Shown: positions 10,869 through 20,354, counted from the first letter of the stretch. The stretch is 64,000 nucleotides of DNA from JABFRG01 sp046351415 (GCA_046351415.1 JAXLYO010000004.1:62001-126000); one strand, 5' to 3'. Translations and numbers: made by a program. The notes: generated by a model from the sequence alone, not told the origin.

Positions 10869-12244
10869 AGAAGGCGAGGGTGGCGAGCAGCAGTCCCGAA
10901 AGAGCAAGGGTCCCCGTCGCGGGCCCTTGCACCTGACAGCCGCCGCCTCCAAGGCTGCCCGTGGTTGAGTCGCCGCCGTTGCCGGCGTCGAACTTGGCGC
11001 CTCCATCGCGCGCTTCGTCCGGAATGCCGAGGCTTTCCTTCAGCGCGCCCCATTCGTTTTGGCACGTAGCGCCTACCGAACTGCTCGGGCAAGCGAGGGG
11101 CCCACGGATGCCTCTGAACTTGAGGAGAGGTTCGAACGTTCTTCCCTCGTCGGTCGAGCGACCTGCGATGAAGCCGGTGCTCTCGTTCGAACAGAGCCAT
11201 AGTTCCGGAGCTTCCCAGGTCAAACACTGCACCTGGACGTCGGAGATGCGCTCGAATCGATGATCGGAAGTGCTTGCAACATGCAGGCGATCGGCAGTGC
11301 CGCCGGCCCACACCCGGGTGCCATCTGAATTGAGCGCAAAGCCCTCCATGGGCCCCTGGAAGGCGAGGACGACCGCAAAGGTCTTTCCGGCATCTGCGCT
11401 CCGCAAGAGACGAGACGGCGCGGCGGCGGGGCCCGAGGTTCGCACGTAGAGGATATCGGGATCGAGCGGGTGTACGCCCGCGATGTAGGGCGCGTACTCG
11501 CTCATGGGAACGAGCGGGAAGGGCGCTTCCGTGAAGGTTTGACCTCCATCGTTCGACGTGAACACGACTCCCGTGCGTGAAGGCCCCACGCCACGCGTTC
11601 CCGACAAGTACACGCGCAAAGGATTCGATGGCGCAACGTCGATGGTCTGGAACGTGACCGAACGATCGAGCTTCTGGCCCACGCGCGCGAATGTGATGCC
11701 GTTGTCGACGCTGCGATAGATGTCCGAGTCGTATGCGAAGCCTCCGTCGGGCAACGTCTCGGAGTATGCCCCCGTGAGAGCGAGGATGTTCGCGCGTTCC
11801 GCGCGCCGCGATGTGAGGTCGATGAAGTGCTTGTCGGTGAGGTCGCCCTCCGCGATCTTGACGTTGCACAAGTCTCTGCGTTCAGAGTGGATGAGCCCCT
11901 CGAATGCCGCACCAACGATGTTGCCGTCGGCCGTGAAGGCAAGCATGGGGTCTTGACTGCCCCCGTAGCGGAGGGCCTTCTCGCAAAGCCAGTACCAATT
12001 CTTGCCTCGGTCGGATGAGTACAATGCCCCGAACGTCGTGCGGAGGACGACCCGCTCCGGGTTTCCGATGTCGACGATGATCTGATTGGAAGCAGGGATG
12101 CGGCTGTTTGCGGTAGCCGTCTCGGTCGACGAAAGGCTCGCGCAGAGAGCAAAAAGGCCCGCCAGAGAAGCGCGCCAGCGCGAAAAGGGCATGGTGCGAC
12201 TATAGCGAAGCGTCGCGCGTCTGCTAGAGAGTCGCACTCGGCCG

Positions 12245-13297
12245 ATGAAGGTTTCTCTCCGAACCCTGGCGACGACGCGCGGCGCAGCGCTCATCGAAAA
12301 AGGGTGGCGTACGGGCGCACTGCGAGTTCCGGGAGCGCTTCTGGGACGCATCTACGAGCGCCTTTACCTCGTGCATGCTTCGCGGCCGCTCGCGTTGCCC
12401 GATGGAGTGCGTGCCGTGGCTGTCGGCGGGCCAACCTTCGGCGGAAGCTACAAGACTCCGCTCGCGATCGCGTCTGCCATCGCGCTCTCGAACATGGGCG
12501 CGCGCGTCGTCTTCGTTGGCCATGGGCATGGCGCGAAGCCGGGGCCGGCTCGTATCGTCAAGGTGCACGACGATGTCCGCACGGTGGGCGACGAAGCGCT
12601 TCTCGCGATGCAGGCGCTCTCGCCTTTCGGCATCCCGGTCGTCGTGTCCGAGGAGAGGGGCACTGCGCTTGCGCTCGCAGCAACGCTGGGTGAAGTGCTC
12701 GTGGTCGATGGAACGGTCCACGTCGCGTCGTCCCGTGAGGGCGCCGTCTTCCGCGTGCTCGCTTCGTCTTCCTCGGAGCCGTGGGGCTCGGGCCTGGTAT
12801 TCCCTCTGGGCGATCTTCGCGCTTCGCCGCATGCCTTTCGCGAGAGAGGCGACTACCTGGGGTACGTCGCGATGCACGACGCGCGAGAAGCGGAGGATGA
12901 CGTCCGAGGCACCCTCGACCTCGCGGCGCACGCGAGCCTGGAACTGCCGCCCCTGCTCGATGGGACCGCGCGGTACGCATCCGACCCCCCGCGCATCCGG
13001 CGCATCGGGGTTCTCACGGCCATTGCCCGTCCAGGCCGGTTCCTCCGTGCGCTCGCTACACGCGGCATCGAACCCGTCGTGACGCTCCGAGCGCCGGATC
13101 ATCGGGGAAACGCCGTGTCGGCCGAAGCGCGCCTCCTCGCCGAGCGCCATGGTCTCGACGCTTGGCTCACAACCTCGAAGTGCGCGCTTTCGTTGGGAGA
13201 AACCTGGCTTGGCGCACCGCGCCACACGGCTCGGCTATCCCTCACACTCACCCCTACGTTCAGCGCACGGTTGCGCTGTCTCATAGACGGTCCTTGA
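12245..13297 (+). CDS. LpxK-family (tetraacyldisaccharide 4'-kinase) homologue with altered motifs
   Basis: A 350-residue protein collinear with LpxK, which phosphorylates the lipid A precursor at the inner membrane. Counterparts of family landmarks are visible: the P-loop region GGPTFGGSYKTP (61-72), GHGHGAK (LpxK GxGYGGK), TVGDEALL, VVDGTVH (TDDGLQH in E. coli) and APDHRGN. Several key positions differ: the glycine before the P-loop lysine is Tyr69, one aspartate of DDG is lost, and the late TEKD motif reads TSKC. Kinase activity is therefore doubtful or changed. It lies 51 bp before the diguanylate cyclase gene and may head the same transcript. No other lpx gene is in the window. Confidence 0.72.
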   Translation: MKVSLRTLATTRGAALIEKGWRTGALRVPGALLGRIYERLYLVHASRPLALPDGVRAVAVGGPTFGGSYKTPLAIASAIALSNMGARVVFVGHGHGAKPGPARIVKVHDDVRTVGDEALLAMQALSPFGIPVVVSEERGTALALAATLGEVLVVDGTVHVASSREGAVFRVLASSSSEPWGSGLVFPLGDLRASPHAFRERGDYLGYVAMHDAREAEDDVRGTLDLAAHASLELPPLLDGTARYASDPPRIRRIGVLTAIARPGRFLRALATRGIEPVVTLRAPDHRGNAVSAEARLLAERHGLDAWLTTSKCALSLGETWLGAPRHTARLSLTLTPTFSARLRCLIDGP

Positions 13298-13348
13298 CCG
13301 TCCTAGCGCCGGTTCGATACGGTCGAGGAAGCGAAAACGGCTTTCAAA

Positions 13349-14248
13349 GTGAGCGACCAAGACGAGAAAACCAGAGTCACCGCCGTGGTGCAGCGACCCA
13401 GCCAACCGGAAGGCGGGGCGGGCAATGATTGCATGGTGGTCATCTACACGAAGGAGACGTCCCTCCTCGGAAAGCGCTTCGTACTCGACGCGAACGTGAT
13501 GCGCATTGGTCGCGGCTCGGAGAACAACGTCGTCCTCGATGGCGACTCGGTCTCGCGGCGTCATGCGCACGTCGAACAACGTGGTGACGCGTGGTGGATC
13601 GTCGACGACGGTTCGACCAACGGGACGTTCGTGAACGACGAGCAGATTCGTCGGGAGCTTCGGCTCTCCAACGGAGACCGCGTGAAGATTGGCCCCACCA
13701 TCTTCAAGTACCTCACGGGCCAGGACGTCGAGTCGCAGTACCACGAGGAAATCTACCGAATGACCATCATCGATGGTCTTACGGGCGCCCACGTGAAGCG
13801 TTACCTCCTCGAGTCGATGGAGAAAGAGATCATGCGCGCGCGCAGGCACGAGCGCCCGCTGTCGATCATCATGTTCGACATCGACCACTTCAAGCGCATC
13901 AACGACGATTCGGGCCACTTGGCCGGCGATCACGTGTTGAAGGAGCTCGCCCGCATCGTGCAGGCGCGCATCCGTCGCGACGAAATCTTCGCGCGCTACG
14001 GTGGAGAAGAGTTCGCCATCGTGCTGCCCGAAACGAATCTCGACGGGGCACGACAACTCGCGGAGGGCCTGCGTCTCAAGGTCGCTTCGAGCGAGTTCAT
14101 CTTTCAGGCCGAGAAGATCGCCTTCACCATTTCCTCGGGTGTCGCCGAGCTTTCTCCGAACGAGAAAGCGGCGGCGGACCTCATCCAGATTGCCGACGAG
14201 CGACTGTACGAAGCCAAGCGCGGCGGTCGCAATCGCGTCTGCGGATGA
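13349..14248 (+). CDS. FHA-GGDEF diguanylate cyclase
   Basis: A 299-residue cytoplasmic protein that should make c-di-GMP from two GTP under control of a phosphopeptide-sensing FHA domain. FHA occupies about 30-125 (RIGRG 52-56, SRRH 69-72, STNGTF 89-94). GGDEF occupies about 138-297 with FDIDHFKRIND and an intact GGEEF active site at 218-222. The position of the inhibitory I-site (RxxD five residues before GGEEF) reads RRDE (209-212), so product inhibition may be weak. It starts at GTG 13349 and ends in an ATGA overlap with the aminotransferase. Confidence 0.9.
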   Translation: MSDQDEKTRVTAVVQRPSQPEGGAGNDCMVVIYTKETSLLGKRFVLDANVMRIGRGSENNVVLDGDSVSRRHAHVEQRGDAWWIVDDGSTNGTFVNDEQIRRELRLSNGDRVKIGPTIFKYLTGQDVESQYHEEIYRMTIIDGLTGAHVKRYLLESMEKEIMRARRHERPLSIIMFDIDHFKRINDDSGHLAGDHVLKELARIVQARIRRDEIFARYGGEEFAIVLPETNLDGARQLAEGLRLKVASSEFIFQAEKIAFTISSGVAELSPNEKAAADLIQIADERLYEAKRGGRNRVCG

Positions 14249-15555
14249 CGTTCGGACGCAAGGCTCCGGAGATCGTCACTCCGCCGCCTGGTCCGCGTTC
14301 CGTGGAACTGGGCGCCCGGCTAACCGCGGTCGAATGCCCTTCATTCGAGGCTCGACGCATCGCGCGAGCGGACGAGGCTGGGAGTACGCAGTCGCCCATC
14401 GTGTATGCACGCGGCTTTGGCAGCAATGTCCTCGACGTCGATGGCAACTGTTATGTGGATCTTACATGTGGCTTCGGTGCACTCATTTTGGGGCACGCAC
14501 CCCCCGTCCTCGGTGATGCGCTCGCCCGGCAGCAAGAGACGCTCCCCATGGCGCTCGGCGATGTCTACGGCTCCGACGTCAAGGTCGAAGCGTGCGAAGC
14601 GATTGCCGCGCTCTTCCCGGAGGCAGGGGCGAGGGTACTTCTAGGTTCGTCCGGAGCCGACGCGCTGACGGCTGCCCTCAAGACGGCGAACCTCGCGACG
14701 AAGAAGCCTGGCGTGATCGCGTTCGAAGGCGCCTACCATGGCCTTTCGCACGGTCCCCTCGCGCTTTGCGGCCTTTCCGAGGCATTTCGTGCGCCGTTTT
14801 TCGAGTCGCTGTCGCCTCACGTGACGTTTCTGCCGTTTCCGCGCTCTCCGGAAGACCTCGACATACTCGAAGGTCGGCTGCTGGACGTGTGCCGCGACCG
14901 AACGGCAGCCGGGGCCGCCATCGGTGCCATTGTCGCAGAGCCCATCTTGGGGCGTGGCGGCTGCGTCGTTCCGCCGGCGGGCTTCCTGACCCTTCTTCGC
15001 CGCGTGGCCGACCAAGTGGAAGCGGTGCTCGTCGTCGACGAAATATGGACGGGCCTCGGCAGGGCAGGGGCGATGCTCGCGAGTGAAGGCATCGTTCCGG
15101 ACGTTCTTTGTCTCGGCAAAGGCCTCGGCGCGGGGTTTCCCGTATCTGCCTGCATTGGTCGTGCAGACGTCATGGCTCCTTGGGCGGCGCACGGTGGAAC
15201 CATCATTCACACCGCCACGCACTTCGGGTCGCCCCTGGCATCGGTATCTGCCCTCGTTGCGCTGGGCGAGGTACGCGAGCAAGGTCTTCCGCGCCGCGCC
15301 AAGGACGTTGGACGTCGCTTCGCGGAGGAACTCCAAAAGGCCGGCTTCACCGTCAGCGGACAAGGACTCATGGTCGGCGTCCAGCTGGGCTCGCGCGCAG
15401 AGGCGTTGCGAGCGTCGTCGCTCCTTCTTCAGCGCGGCTACATCGTGCTGACGGGCGGTAAAGCAGGCGACGTGCTGACGCTGACACCCGCGCTGAATGT
15501 GCCGGAGGCCTTACTCGAAGGCTTCGTGACTGCTCTTTCGGAGGTAGCGGCATGA
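14245..15555 (+). CDS. Class III PLP-dependent aminotransferase
   Basis: A 436-residue fold-type I aminotransferase. The PLP-lysine motif is CLGKGLGAGFP with Lys292, the pyridine-nitrogen aspartate is in VVDEIWTGLGR (Asp265), and GAYHG matches the PLP-stacking region. Members transfer amino groups between an amino acid and an aldehyde or ketone, often omega-amines. The substrate cannot be read from the sequence. Its ATG overlaps the cyclase stop and its own stop overlaps the luxE-like start, so it is translationally coupled to both. The neighbours suggest the acceptor is a long-chain aldehyde, which is an inference. Codons upstream of ATG 14245 in this frame belong to the cyclase gene. Confidence 0.88.
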   Translation: MTFGRKAPEIVTPPPGPRSVELGARLTAVECPSFEARRIARADEAGSTQSPIVYARGFGSNVLDVDGNCYVDLTCGFGALILGHAPPVLGDALARQQETLPMALGDVYGSDVKVEACEAIAALFPEAGARVLLGSSGADALTAALKTANLATKKPGVIAFEGAYHGLSHGPLALCGLSEAFRAPFFESLSPHVTFLPFPRSPEDLDILEGRLLDVCRDRTAAGAAIGAIVAEPILGRGGCVVPPAGFLTLLRRVADQVEAVLVVDEIWTGLGRAGAMLASEGIVPDVLCLGKGLGAGFPVSACIGRADVMAPWAAHGGTIIHTATHFGSPLASVSALVALGEVREQGLPRRAKDVGRRFAEELQKAGFTVSGQGLMVGVQLGSRAEALRASSLLLQRGYIVLTGGKAGDVLTLTPALNVPEALLEGFVTALSEVAA

Positions 15556-16667
15556 GCGACACGACGCAGGTCAGCCGACAGCTTCATGAGCGCGCGCGCG
15601 CATGGATCGCATCGTACGAAGCAGGAACGGCACCAACGGAGACCTTCGATGCATTCTCCGTTGCCGTGGCCTCGTACCAATTCGATGCCAACCCTCACTT
15701 CCGGAAGCTGTGTGACAAGAGAGGCGTCGGAGTGGCCCAAGGCTTTGAGCGCTTGCCCGGCATTCCTACGAGCGCGTTCAAACATGCGCGCATCGCCTGC
15801 TTCTCGCCGAGTGAAACGACGAAGACTTTCCAAACGAGTGGCACGACTATCGGTGACCCCGGCTCCCATGCGTTTCGCGACGTAGGAACCTACGATCGCG
15901 GCGCGGTCGCGTTCGGTCGCACGATGCTCCTAGGGGGCTTCGAGAAGACCCCGAAAGTTCTCACTTTCGGCCTTTCGCCGGCACTTGCACCTGCGTCTTC
16001 ACTCACCCACATGTGTTCGCTCTTCGCCGACCGATTGGGTTCGATCCCTTCGACGGATGCGTTCTTTTTGGACGAAGCGGGTGTCTTCGATCTCGTGCGG
16101 TTCGATGCGTGCGTCACGTCGTCGCTCATGCAAGAGGAACCCGTGCTCGTTCTGGGGACTTCCTTCTCGTTCGTCCACCTTTTGGATGCGCTCGGCGACG
16201 ACAAGCTACCTCTGCCCGCTGGGAGCCGGGTCATGCAGACCGGCGGCTTCAAGGGCAAGTCACGCGAAGTCGATGCAGGCACCCTCCGCAAACAGATCGC
16301 CAACGCGTTTTCCATTCCCGAAACGCACGTCGTGTCGGAATACGGCATGACCGAACTTTCGTCCCAGTTCTACGACGAGGTGCTTCCGTCGTACCCGAAC
16401 CGGCGCTTGTATCGCTGTCCGCCTTGGGCTCGCGTCGTTCCCGTTCACGAAGACACTCTTCTCCCCGTCCCCGTGGGCGAGGTCGGAATTGCGCGCATCG
16501 AAGACCTACTCAACATCGACAGCGCGTGCATCTTGCTCACCGAAGACCGCGTTCGCAAGGTCGATGCCTCTCTCGACCACTTCGAGCTCCTGGGGAGGCT
16601 TCCCGGCGCGGCTCCGCGCGGATGCTCGATCGCCATCGACGAACTCATTGGGTCCGATGATCGCTGA
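15552..16667 (+). CDS. LuxE-like acyl-protein synthetase
   Basis: A 371-residue member of the LuxE family (ANL-related), which activates a fatty acid with ATP and holds the acyl group on a C-terminal cysteine for hand-over to LuxC. The adenylate-forming loop is TFQTSGTT (92-99), and EYGMTELSSQFYD matches the ANL A5-type segment. Cys358 (GCSIAIDE), 14 residues from the end, sits where bioluminescent LuxE carries its acylated cysteine. It starts at ATG 15552 in an ATGA overlap and overlaps luxC by 11 bp. No luxAB or luxD is present, so the product is not used for light. Confidence 0.87.
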   Translation: MSDTTQVSRQLHERARAWIASYEAGTAPTETFDAFSVAVASYQFDANPHFRKLCDKRGVGVAQGFERLPGIPTSAFKHARIACFSPSETTKTFQTSGTTIGDPGSHAFRDVGTYDRGAVAFGRTMLLGGFEKTPKVLTFGLSPALAPASSLTHMCSLFADRLGSIPSTDAFFLDEAGVFDLVRFDACVTSSLMQEEPVLVLGTSFSFVHLLDALGDDKLPLPAGSRVMQTGGFKGKSREVDAGTLRKQIANAFSIPETHVVSEYGMTELSSQFYDEVLPSYPNRRLYRCPPWARVVPVHEDTLLPVPVGEVGIARIEDLLNIDSACILLTEDRVRKVDASLDHFELLGRLPGAAPRGCSIAIDELIGSDDR

Positions 16668-17682
16668 CGCGAAGGCACGTGTTCGCCTTCACATCGAAGC
16701 AGCGGCAAAGCTGTACGACGAGCGAGAAGCGCTCTTGCCGGCGCTCGTCCAGAGCACGGGCCTTTCACCCGAAGGCGTGCGCTTCGCGTGGGAGCGTTCC
16801 TACGAGCGATCGATATCGGAAAGCGACTTGGAGACGCTGATTGCCGAAGCGGCCCCGGCGGCCTCTGTTCTCGCCGTGTTGTCGAGCAACGTGTTCGTCG
16901 CCCCCGTGCGGGCGCTCGCATGTGCCCTTGCCCGCAGCGCACACGTGTTCGTGAAACCCTCGCGGAGGGAGCCCCACCTCGTGCGTGCGCTCGTCCGGCT
17001 CGAGCCCGAGCTTGGCATGACGCTCCTCACCGATGCGGAGGCCTCCGTGTTCCAAGGCGAGGTGCACGTCTATGGACGCAAAGCCACCATCGACGCATAC
17101 CGTACGAGTCTCCCCGCATCGTCACAGCTCGTTTCACACGGTCCAGGGTTCGGCGTCGCCTACGTGGGTCCGGACGCGGACCTAGACCAGAGCGCCGCGC
17201 GGATTGCCGATGACATCGTGCTGTTCGAGCAGCGTGGCTGTCTCAGTCCGCGCGTCACGTTCGTCGAGGGCCCCACAGCACGCGCTTCGGAGTTCGCGCG
17301 GTTTCTCGTCCGAAGACTGGAGTCGCACCCGGTTCCGCGAGGCCACGTGTCCGAAGAAGAGGAAGCCGAAATACGCTCTTTCGCGCGCACGGCAGAGGTC
17401 GTCGGCGAGCTCTTCGAGGGGAAGGGTGTCCGCGTGGCAGCGTGCGACACGTTTGCTTCCCCGCTCATTGCGCCGAACGGTAGAAATATGTATGTTGCAA
17501 GTATGGCGGCCGCGGAAGGCGACCCTCTGGGCTCTATCGCGCCGTTCGTGACCGTGCTCGGCTCCGATCACGACGTGCCATGGCGACCGCGAGGGGCGCG
17601 CCTTGCCCCGCTCGGTCGCATGCAGTCGCCGCCGCTCGACGGCCCCGTGGATATGCGAGGCCGCGAGCGCGTCACGCCCTGA
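16657..17682 (+). CDS. LuxC-like long-chain acyl-CoA/acyl-enzyme reductase
   Basis: A 341-residue member of the LuxC family (aldehyde dehydrogenase superfamily), which reduces an acyl thioester to an aldehyde with NADPH. FEQRGCLSPR at 190-199 is the family active-site motif, and Cys195 corresponds to the acylated cysteine of Vibrio LuxC. It is shorter than typical luminous LuxC (about 480), mainly at the N-terminus. ATG 16657 lies inside the end of the luxE-like gene (11-bp overlap) and begins the conserved sequence. The stop abuts that of the convergent Cys-rich gene with no spacer. Confidence 0.85.
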   Translation: MIADAKARVRLHIEAAAKLYDEREALLPALVQSTGLSPEGVRFAWERSYERSISESDLETLIAEAAPAASVLAVLSSNVFVAPVRALACALARSAHVFVKPSRREPHLVRALVRLEPELGMTLLTDAEASVFQGEVHVYGRKATIDAYRTSLPASSQLVSHGPGFGVAYVGPDADLDQSAARIADDIVLFEQRGCLSPRVTFVEGPTARASEFARFLVRRLESHPVPRGHVSEEEEAEIRSFARTAEVVGELFEGKGVRVAACDTFASPLIAPNGRNMYVASMAAAEGDPLGSIAPFVTVLGSDHDVPWRPRGARLAPLGRMQSPPLDGPVDMRGRERVTP

Positions 17683-18498
17683 TCATGGCACGCACCGAGC
17701 GACACCTGACGCCACTTCGGCGCAAGACGTGAAGCCCAACGCACGGCAATCGACTCGGTCGATGCGTCCAGCGTTGCATACGACCAAAGAAGTTCCTTCG
17801 CACGTGGTCGGACTTTGGGTTGGGCGTAGGAAGCTGCCAGGTTCGCACGCTGCGCCGAGTCCACAATGTGGCGTGCTTCCGCCGTAGCAGGTGAACCCTC
17901 GAGCGAACGATGCGCAGTCGACCTCTGTTTCCGTTCCGTTCATGCACGTAACGAGCGTGTTTCCTTCGCAGCGAATGCCCTGATCGTAGTGGATGTCGTA
18001 GTACTCGTTCGTCGCGCACGCGGGGCCCGTGCCGACGCAGAAAGCCGTCGGATCCAGTCCGGTACGTTCGTGGACGGTGCACCCGAGACCGAAGGCAGGG
18101 CAGTTCTGGGCGGATCCGCAGGTGACCGCCTTACCGTCGACGCACGAGCCGGCACGGTTCGCGGGCGTGCAGGACGGGGTCGTGCCTTCCGAGGTTCCTG
18201 CGTCACCCGCCCTGCATTCGTCTAGGGCGCGGCAACCATTGCTTTTGGTTGCAAGGCAGCGGACATACGCCTGCCTCGAAGGCTTGATGCGAGATTCATC
18301 CATGTAGATGTCGTTGAGCGCTGCCGCAACGCGGACGCCTTGCGTGCACGAACCGATCAGGGTTGCGACGCGCAGGGCCTCGGCGGGGTCCGCGGGAGTG
18401 CCGGCGTCGAGGGTGCCGAGGACTGCCGAGTTCTGGCAATGCACGGAGAATCCGACCAGGACAGGGACCAACGCAACAGAGATGCTGAACCGTTTCAT
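17683..18498 (-). CDS. Cys-rich secreted protein, paralogue A
   Basis: A 271-residue exported protein of unknown function starting at ATG 18498 with a signal sequence ending FSVHC, possibly a lipobox. The mature part has many cysteines and two related segments, ending CEGTSLVVCNAGRIDRVDC. It is clearly homologous to the upstream gene at 18495 along its length (shared IYMD, SNGCRALDEC/TNGCAAVKEC, DCxALGFTxC). The start overlaps the stop of that paralogue (ATGA). The spacing suggests small disulfide-stabilised repeats. No enzymatic motif was seen. Confidence 0.75.
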   Translation of the reverse strand: MKRFSISVALVPVLVGFSVHCQNSAVLGTLDAGTPADPAEALRVATLIGSCTQGVRVAAALNDIYMDESRIKPSRQAYVRCLATKSNGCRALDECRAGDAGTSEGTTPSCTPANRAGSCVDGKAVTCGSAQNCPAFGLGCTVHERTGLDPTAFCVGTGPACATNEYYDIHYDQGIRCEGNTLVTCMNGTETEVDCASFARGFTCYGGSTPHCGLGAACEPGSFLRPTQSPTTCEGTSLVVCNAGRIDRVDCRALGFTSCAEVASGVARCVP

Positions 18499-19532
18499 TC
18501 GAGACCGTTCGGTGTACATGCCGCGCCCCCCATGTAGCCCACATTGGCGCAGCCCGTGAAGCCGAGTGCTACGCAGTCCACCTTGTCGATTCGTCCGCCA
18601 TTGCACACGACGAGCGACGTTCCTTCACAGGTGGCCCCGCCTTCGTCCTTTCTTCCGCCGATGATGCAGGCCGATCCCAGGCCGCAATGCGGAGAATCAC
18701 CTGATTGGCACGTGAAACCCGAGCCGAGCTGACTGCAATCGACCTCGCCCTCGGCGCCGTTCACGCATGCGGTGAGCTTCGTGCCATTGCATCGGAGTCC
18801 CTGACTGTAGTCGATGCTGCCGGAATAGAAGTTCGTCGAGCACTCGGGCCCGGTTCCCGCGCAGCGCGCGAAGCCGTCTTCGGCTGTTCCCGGACGGCAA
18901 GCAAGACCGTTTGCCGCGCAGTTTGCGCCTAGGTGCGTTGCTCCGGTCCCGTAGTCGCAGTTGAGCGCGACTCCGCTCTTGCAGGCTCCCTTGAACGTCT
19001 CTGGATCACATTTGGCCGCGTCCTTTTGAACGCAACCTTCCTTCGAATCACAGGCGAGGCCCATGTTCGAGCAGTCGATGAATACCTTCAGTCTATCGTC
19101 GCAGCTCGAATGAACCGACCCGGCGCACCCTGGGGCGCAAGGTCCCTCGAGGGTGGTCGAGATTCCGAGGCATTCTTTCACGGCGGCGCACCCGTTCGTC
19201 TTGTTCGAGAAACACTTCGGATCGATGTTCGCTCCCCCGAGCACGCGCGACGTGTCGACGTCCATGTAGATGCGCGAGAGCCACGCGTTGACACCGTCGT
19301 CGGGTAGGCAACTTCCGATGAACGCAGCAGCACGTGCGGCCAAGGCGGGGTCTCTTGGTGCTTTGCCCACGGAGCCATCTGCGCTTGGGGCATCTGCCTT
19401 CGACGCGTCGGACGTTTGCGCATCGGTGAGGTCTTGGTTCGAAGAGGAACCACAGTTCACCGTTGCCGCGGCGGAGGCGGAGAACGCGCTGGCAACGAAG
19501 AAGGACAAGAAGCGGCTACGGTGAGACATCAA
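18495..19532 (-). CDS. Cys-rich secreted protein, paralogue B
   Basis: A 345-residue exported protein of unknown function and the longer member of a tandem pair with 17683-18498. The signal sequence ends ATVNCGSSS (lipobox-like), followed by an Asp/Ala/Ser linker. Multiple cysteines come in spaced motifs such as CxxNGxxxC and CEGTSLVVCNGG; the conserved C-terminal block is GRIDKVDCVALGFTGC. A start at ATG 19532 or 19529 is possible. It lies 63 bp after the end of the membrane regulator gene, so the sigma-factor gene, the regulator and both paralogues probably share a transcript. Confidence 0.75.
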   Translation of the reverse strand: MMSHRSRFLSFFVASAFSASAAATVNCGSSSNQDLTDAQTSDASKADAPSADGSVGKAPRDPALAARAAAFIGSCLPDDGVNAWLSRIYMDVDTSRVLGGANIDPKCFSNKTNGCAAVKECLGISTTLEGPCAPGCAGSVHSSCDDRLKVFIDCSNMGLACDSKEGCVQKDAAKCDPETFKGACKSGVALNCDYGTGATHLGANCAANGLACRPGTAEDGFARCAGTGPECSTNFYSGSIDYSQGLRCNGTKLTACVNGAEGEVDCSQLGSGFTCQSGDSPHCGLGSACIIGGRKDEGGATCEGTSLVVCNGGRIDKVDCVALGFTGCANVGYMGGAACTPNGLE

Positions 19533-19595
19533 GAACTCCAGGTAGAAGGATCGGTGACGGATCGCTCGTGCCGCGGGCTCTCTCTATCCATCAAT

Positions 19596-20354
19596 CTATT
19601 TCGACTCGGCCTCGCTCTTCGAGAGGGAGCTCGCGATCGAAGGCGCAAGAGGGCTGTTCGGATAGCGCGCCAGGAACTTTCTCGCGAGGGTTCTGCCCTC
19701 CTCGGTGCGACCCTCGGCGAAGGTGACGCGCACGGCGAGGGCCGCACGTTCTTCTCCGAGCAACGGCGTCCCGTTCCGCTCCGCTTCACGCAGGTTCCTG
19801 CGAGCGCAAGCGGCGTCGTGAGCGGCGAGGCAGGCCCGCGCCTTTTGGAGGTACGTTGCCTCGAGTTCCGGCGAGGGTGCAGCTTGGACCTTGGCGGTCG
19901 TCCCTTCGAGTTTCGGAGGGACGTCGCTCGGAGTTGCAGGAATCGATGAAGTTTCGGCCGAGACCGCCGGCGCCGGGAATGGGCTCGACGCGCTCGAAGC
20001 GGGAGGGGGCGCGACGACAGCGTGAATAGACGAGGATGCGGGAGCCGTGGGCGAAGGAGTGCCGCGCGTCCATGCAGCATAGCCTCCCGCCACGAGGCTT
20101 GCCGCGAGCGCGAGGCCGCCGGCCACCTTCCATGCAACGACCGAAGCGCCGCTCGCGATCGTGGCGGGCGACGCAGGGGGCGCCGGAGGAGCCGAAGGAG
20201 AAGGAGGAGAAGGAGGTCCGATGTGGGGCGTGAGATCCTTCCAAAGGTCTGCGGCGAGCGTCGGCGGTGTCGTCAGGTTGGAGCCTACCGTGAGGACTTG
20301 CCGAGACAGTTCCTGCGCTTCTTCCGAGTCGAGGAGGCGTTTGGGATCGCTCAT
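19596..20354 (-). CDS. Probable membrane-anchored regulator of the adjacent ECF sigma factor
   Basis: A 252-residue protein with a short N-terminal cytoplasmic segment (RLLDSEEAQELSRQVL), a Pro-rich stretch, one membrane helix near 75-97 (VAGGLALAASLVAGGYAAW), an Ala/Pro/Ser-rich linker and a C-terminal helical region resembling tetratricopeptide repeats (LQKARACLAAHDAACARRN). The start overlaps the stop of the ECF sigma gene by 4 bp, the usual place for an anti-sigma factor. There is no zinc-binding HxxxCxxC motif, so the anti-sigma role rests on position and topology. Confidence 0.7.
   Translation of the reverse strand: MSDPKRLLDSEEAQELSRQVLTVGSNLTTPPTLAADLWKDLTPHIGPPSPPSPSAPPAPPASPATIASGASVVAWKVAGGLALAASLVAGGYAAWTRGTPSPTAPASSSIHAVVAPPPASSASSPFPAPAVSAETSSIPATPSDVPPKLEGTTAKVQAAPSPELEATYLQKARACLAAHDAACARRNLREAERNGTPLLGEERAALAVRVTFAEGRTEEGRTLARKFLARYPNSPLAPSIASSLSKSEAESK

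Noticed and set aside
13349..17682. Bioluminescence operon
   Set aside because: LuxC and LuxE homologues are present but luciferase subunits luxA and luxB and the thioesterase luxD are not.
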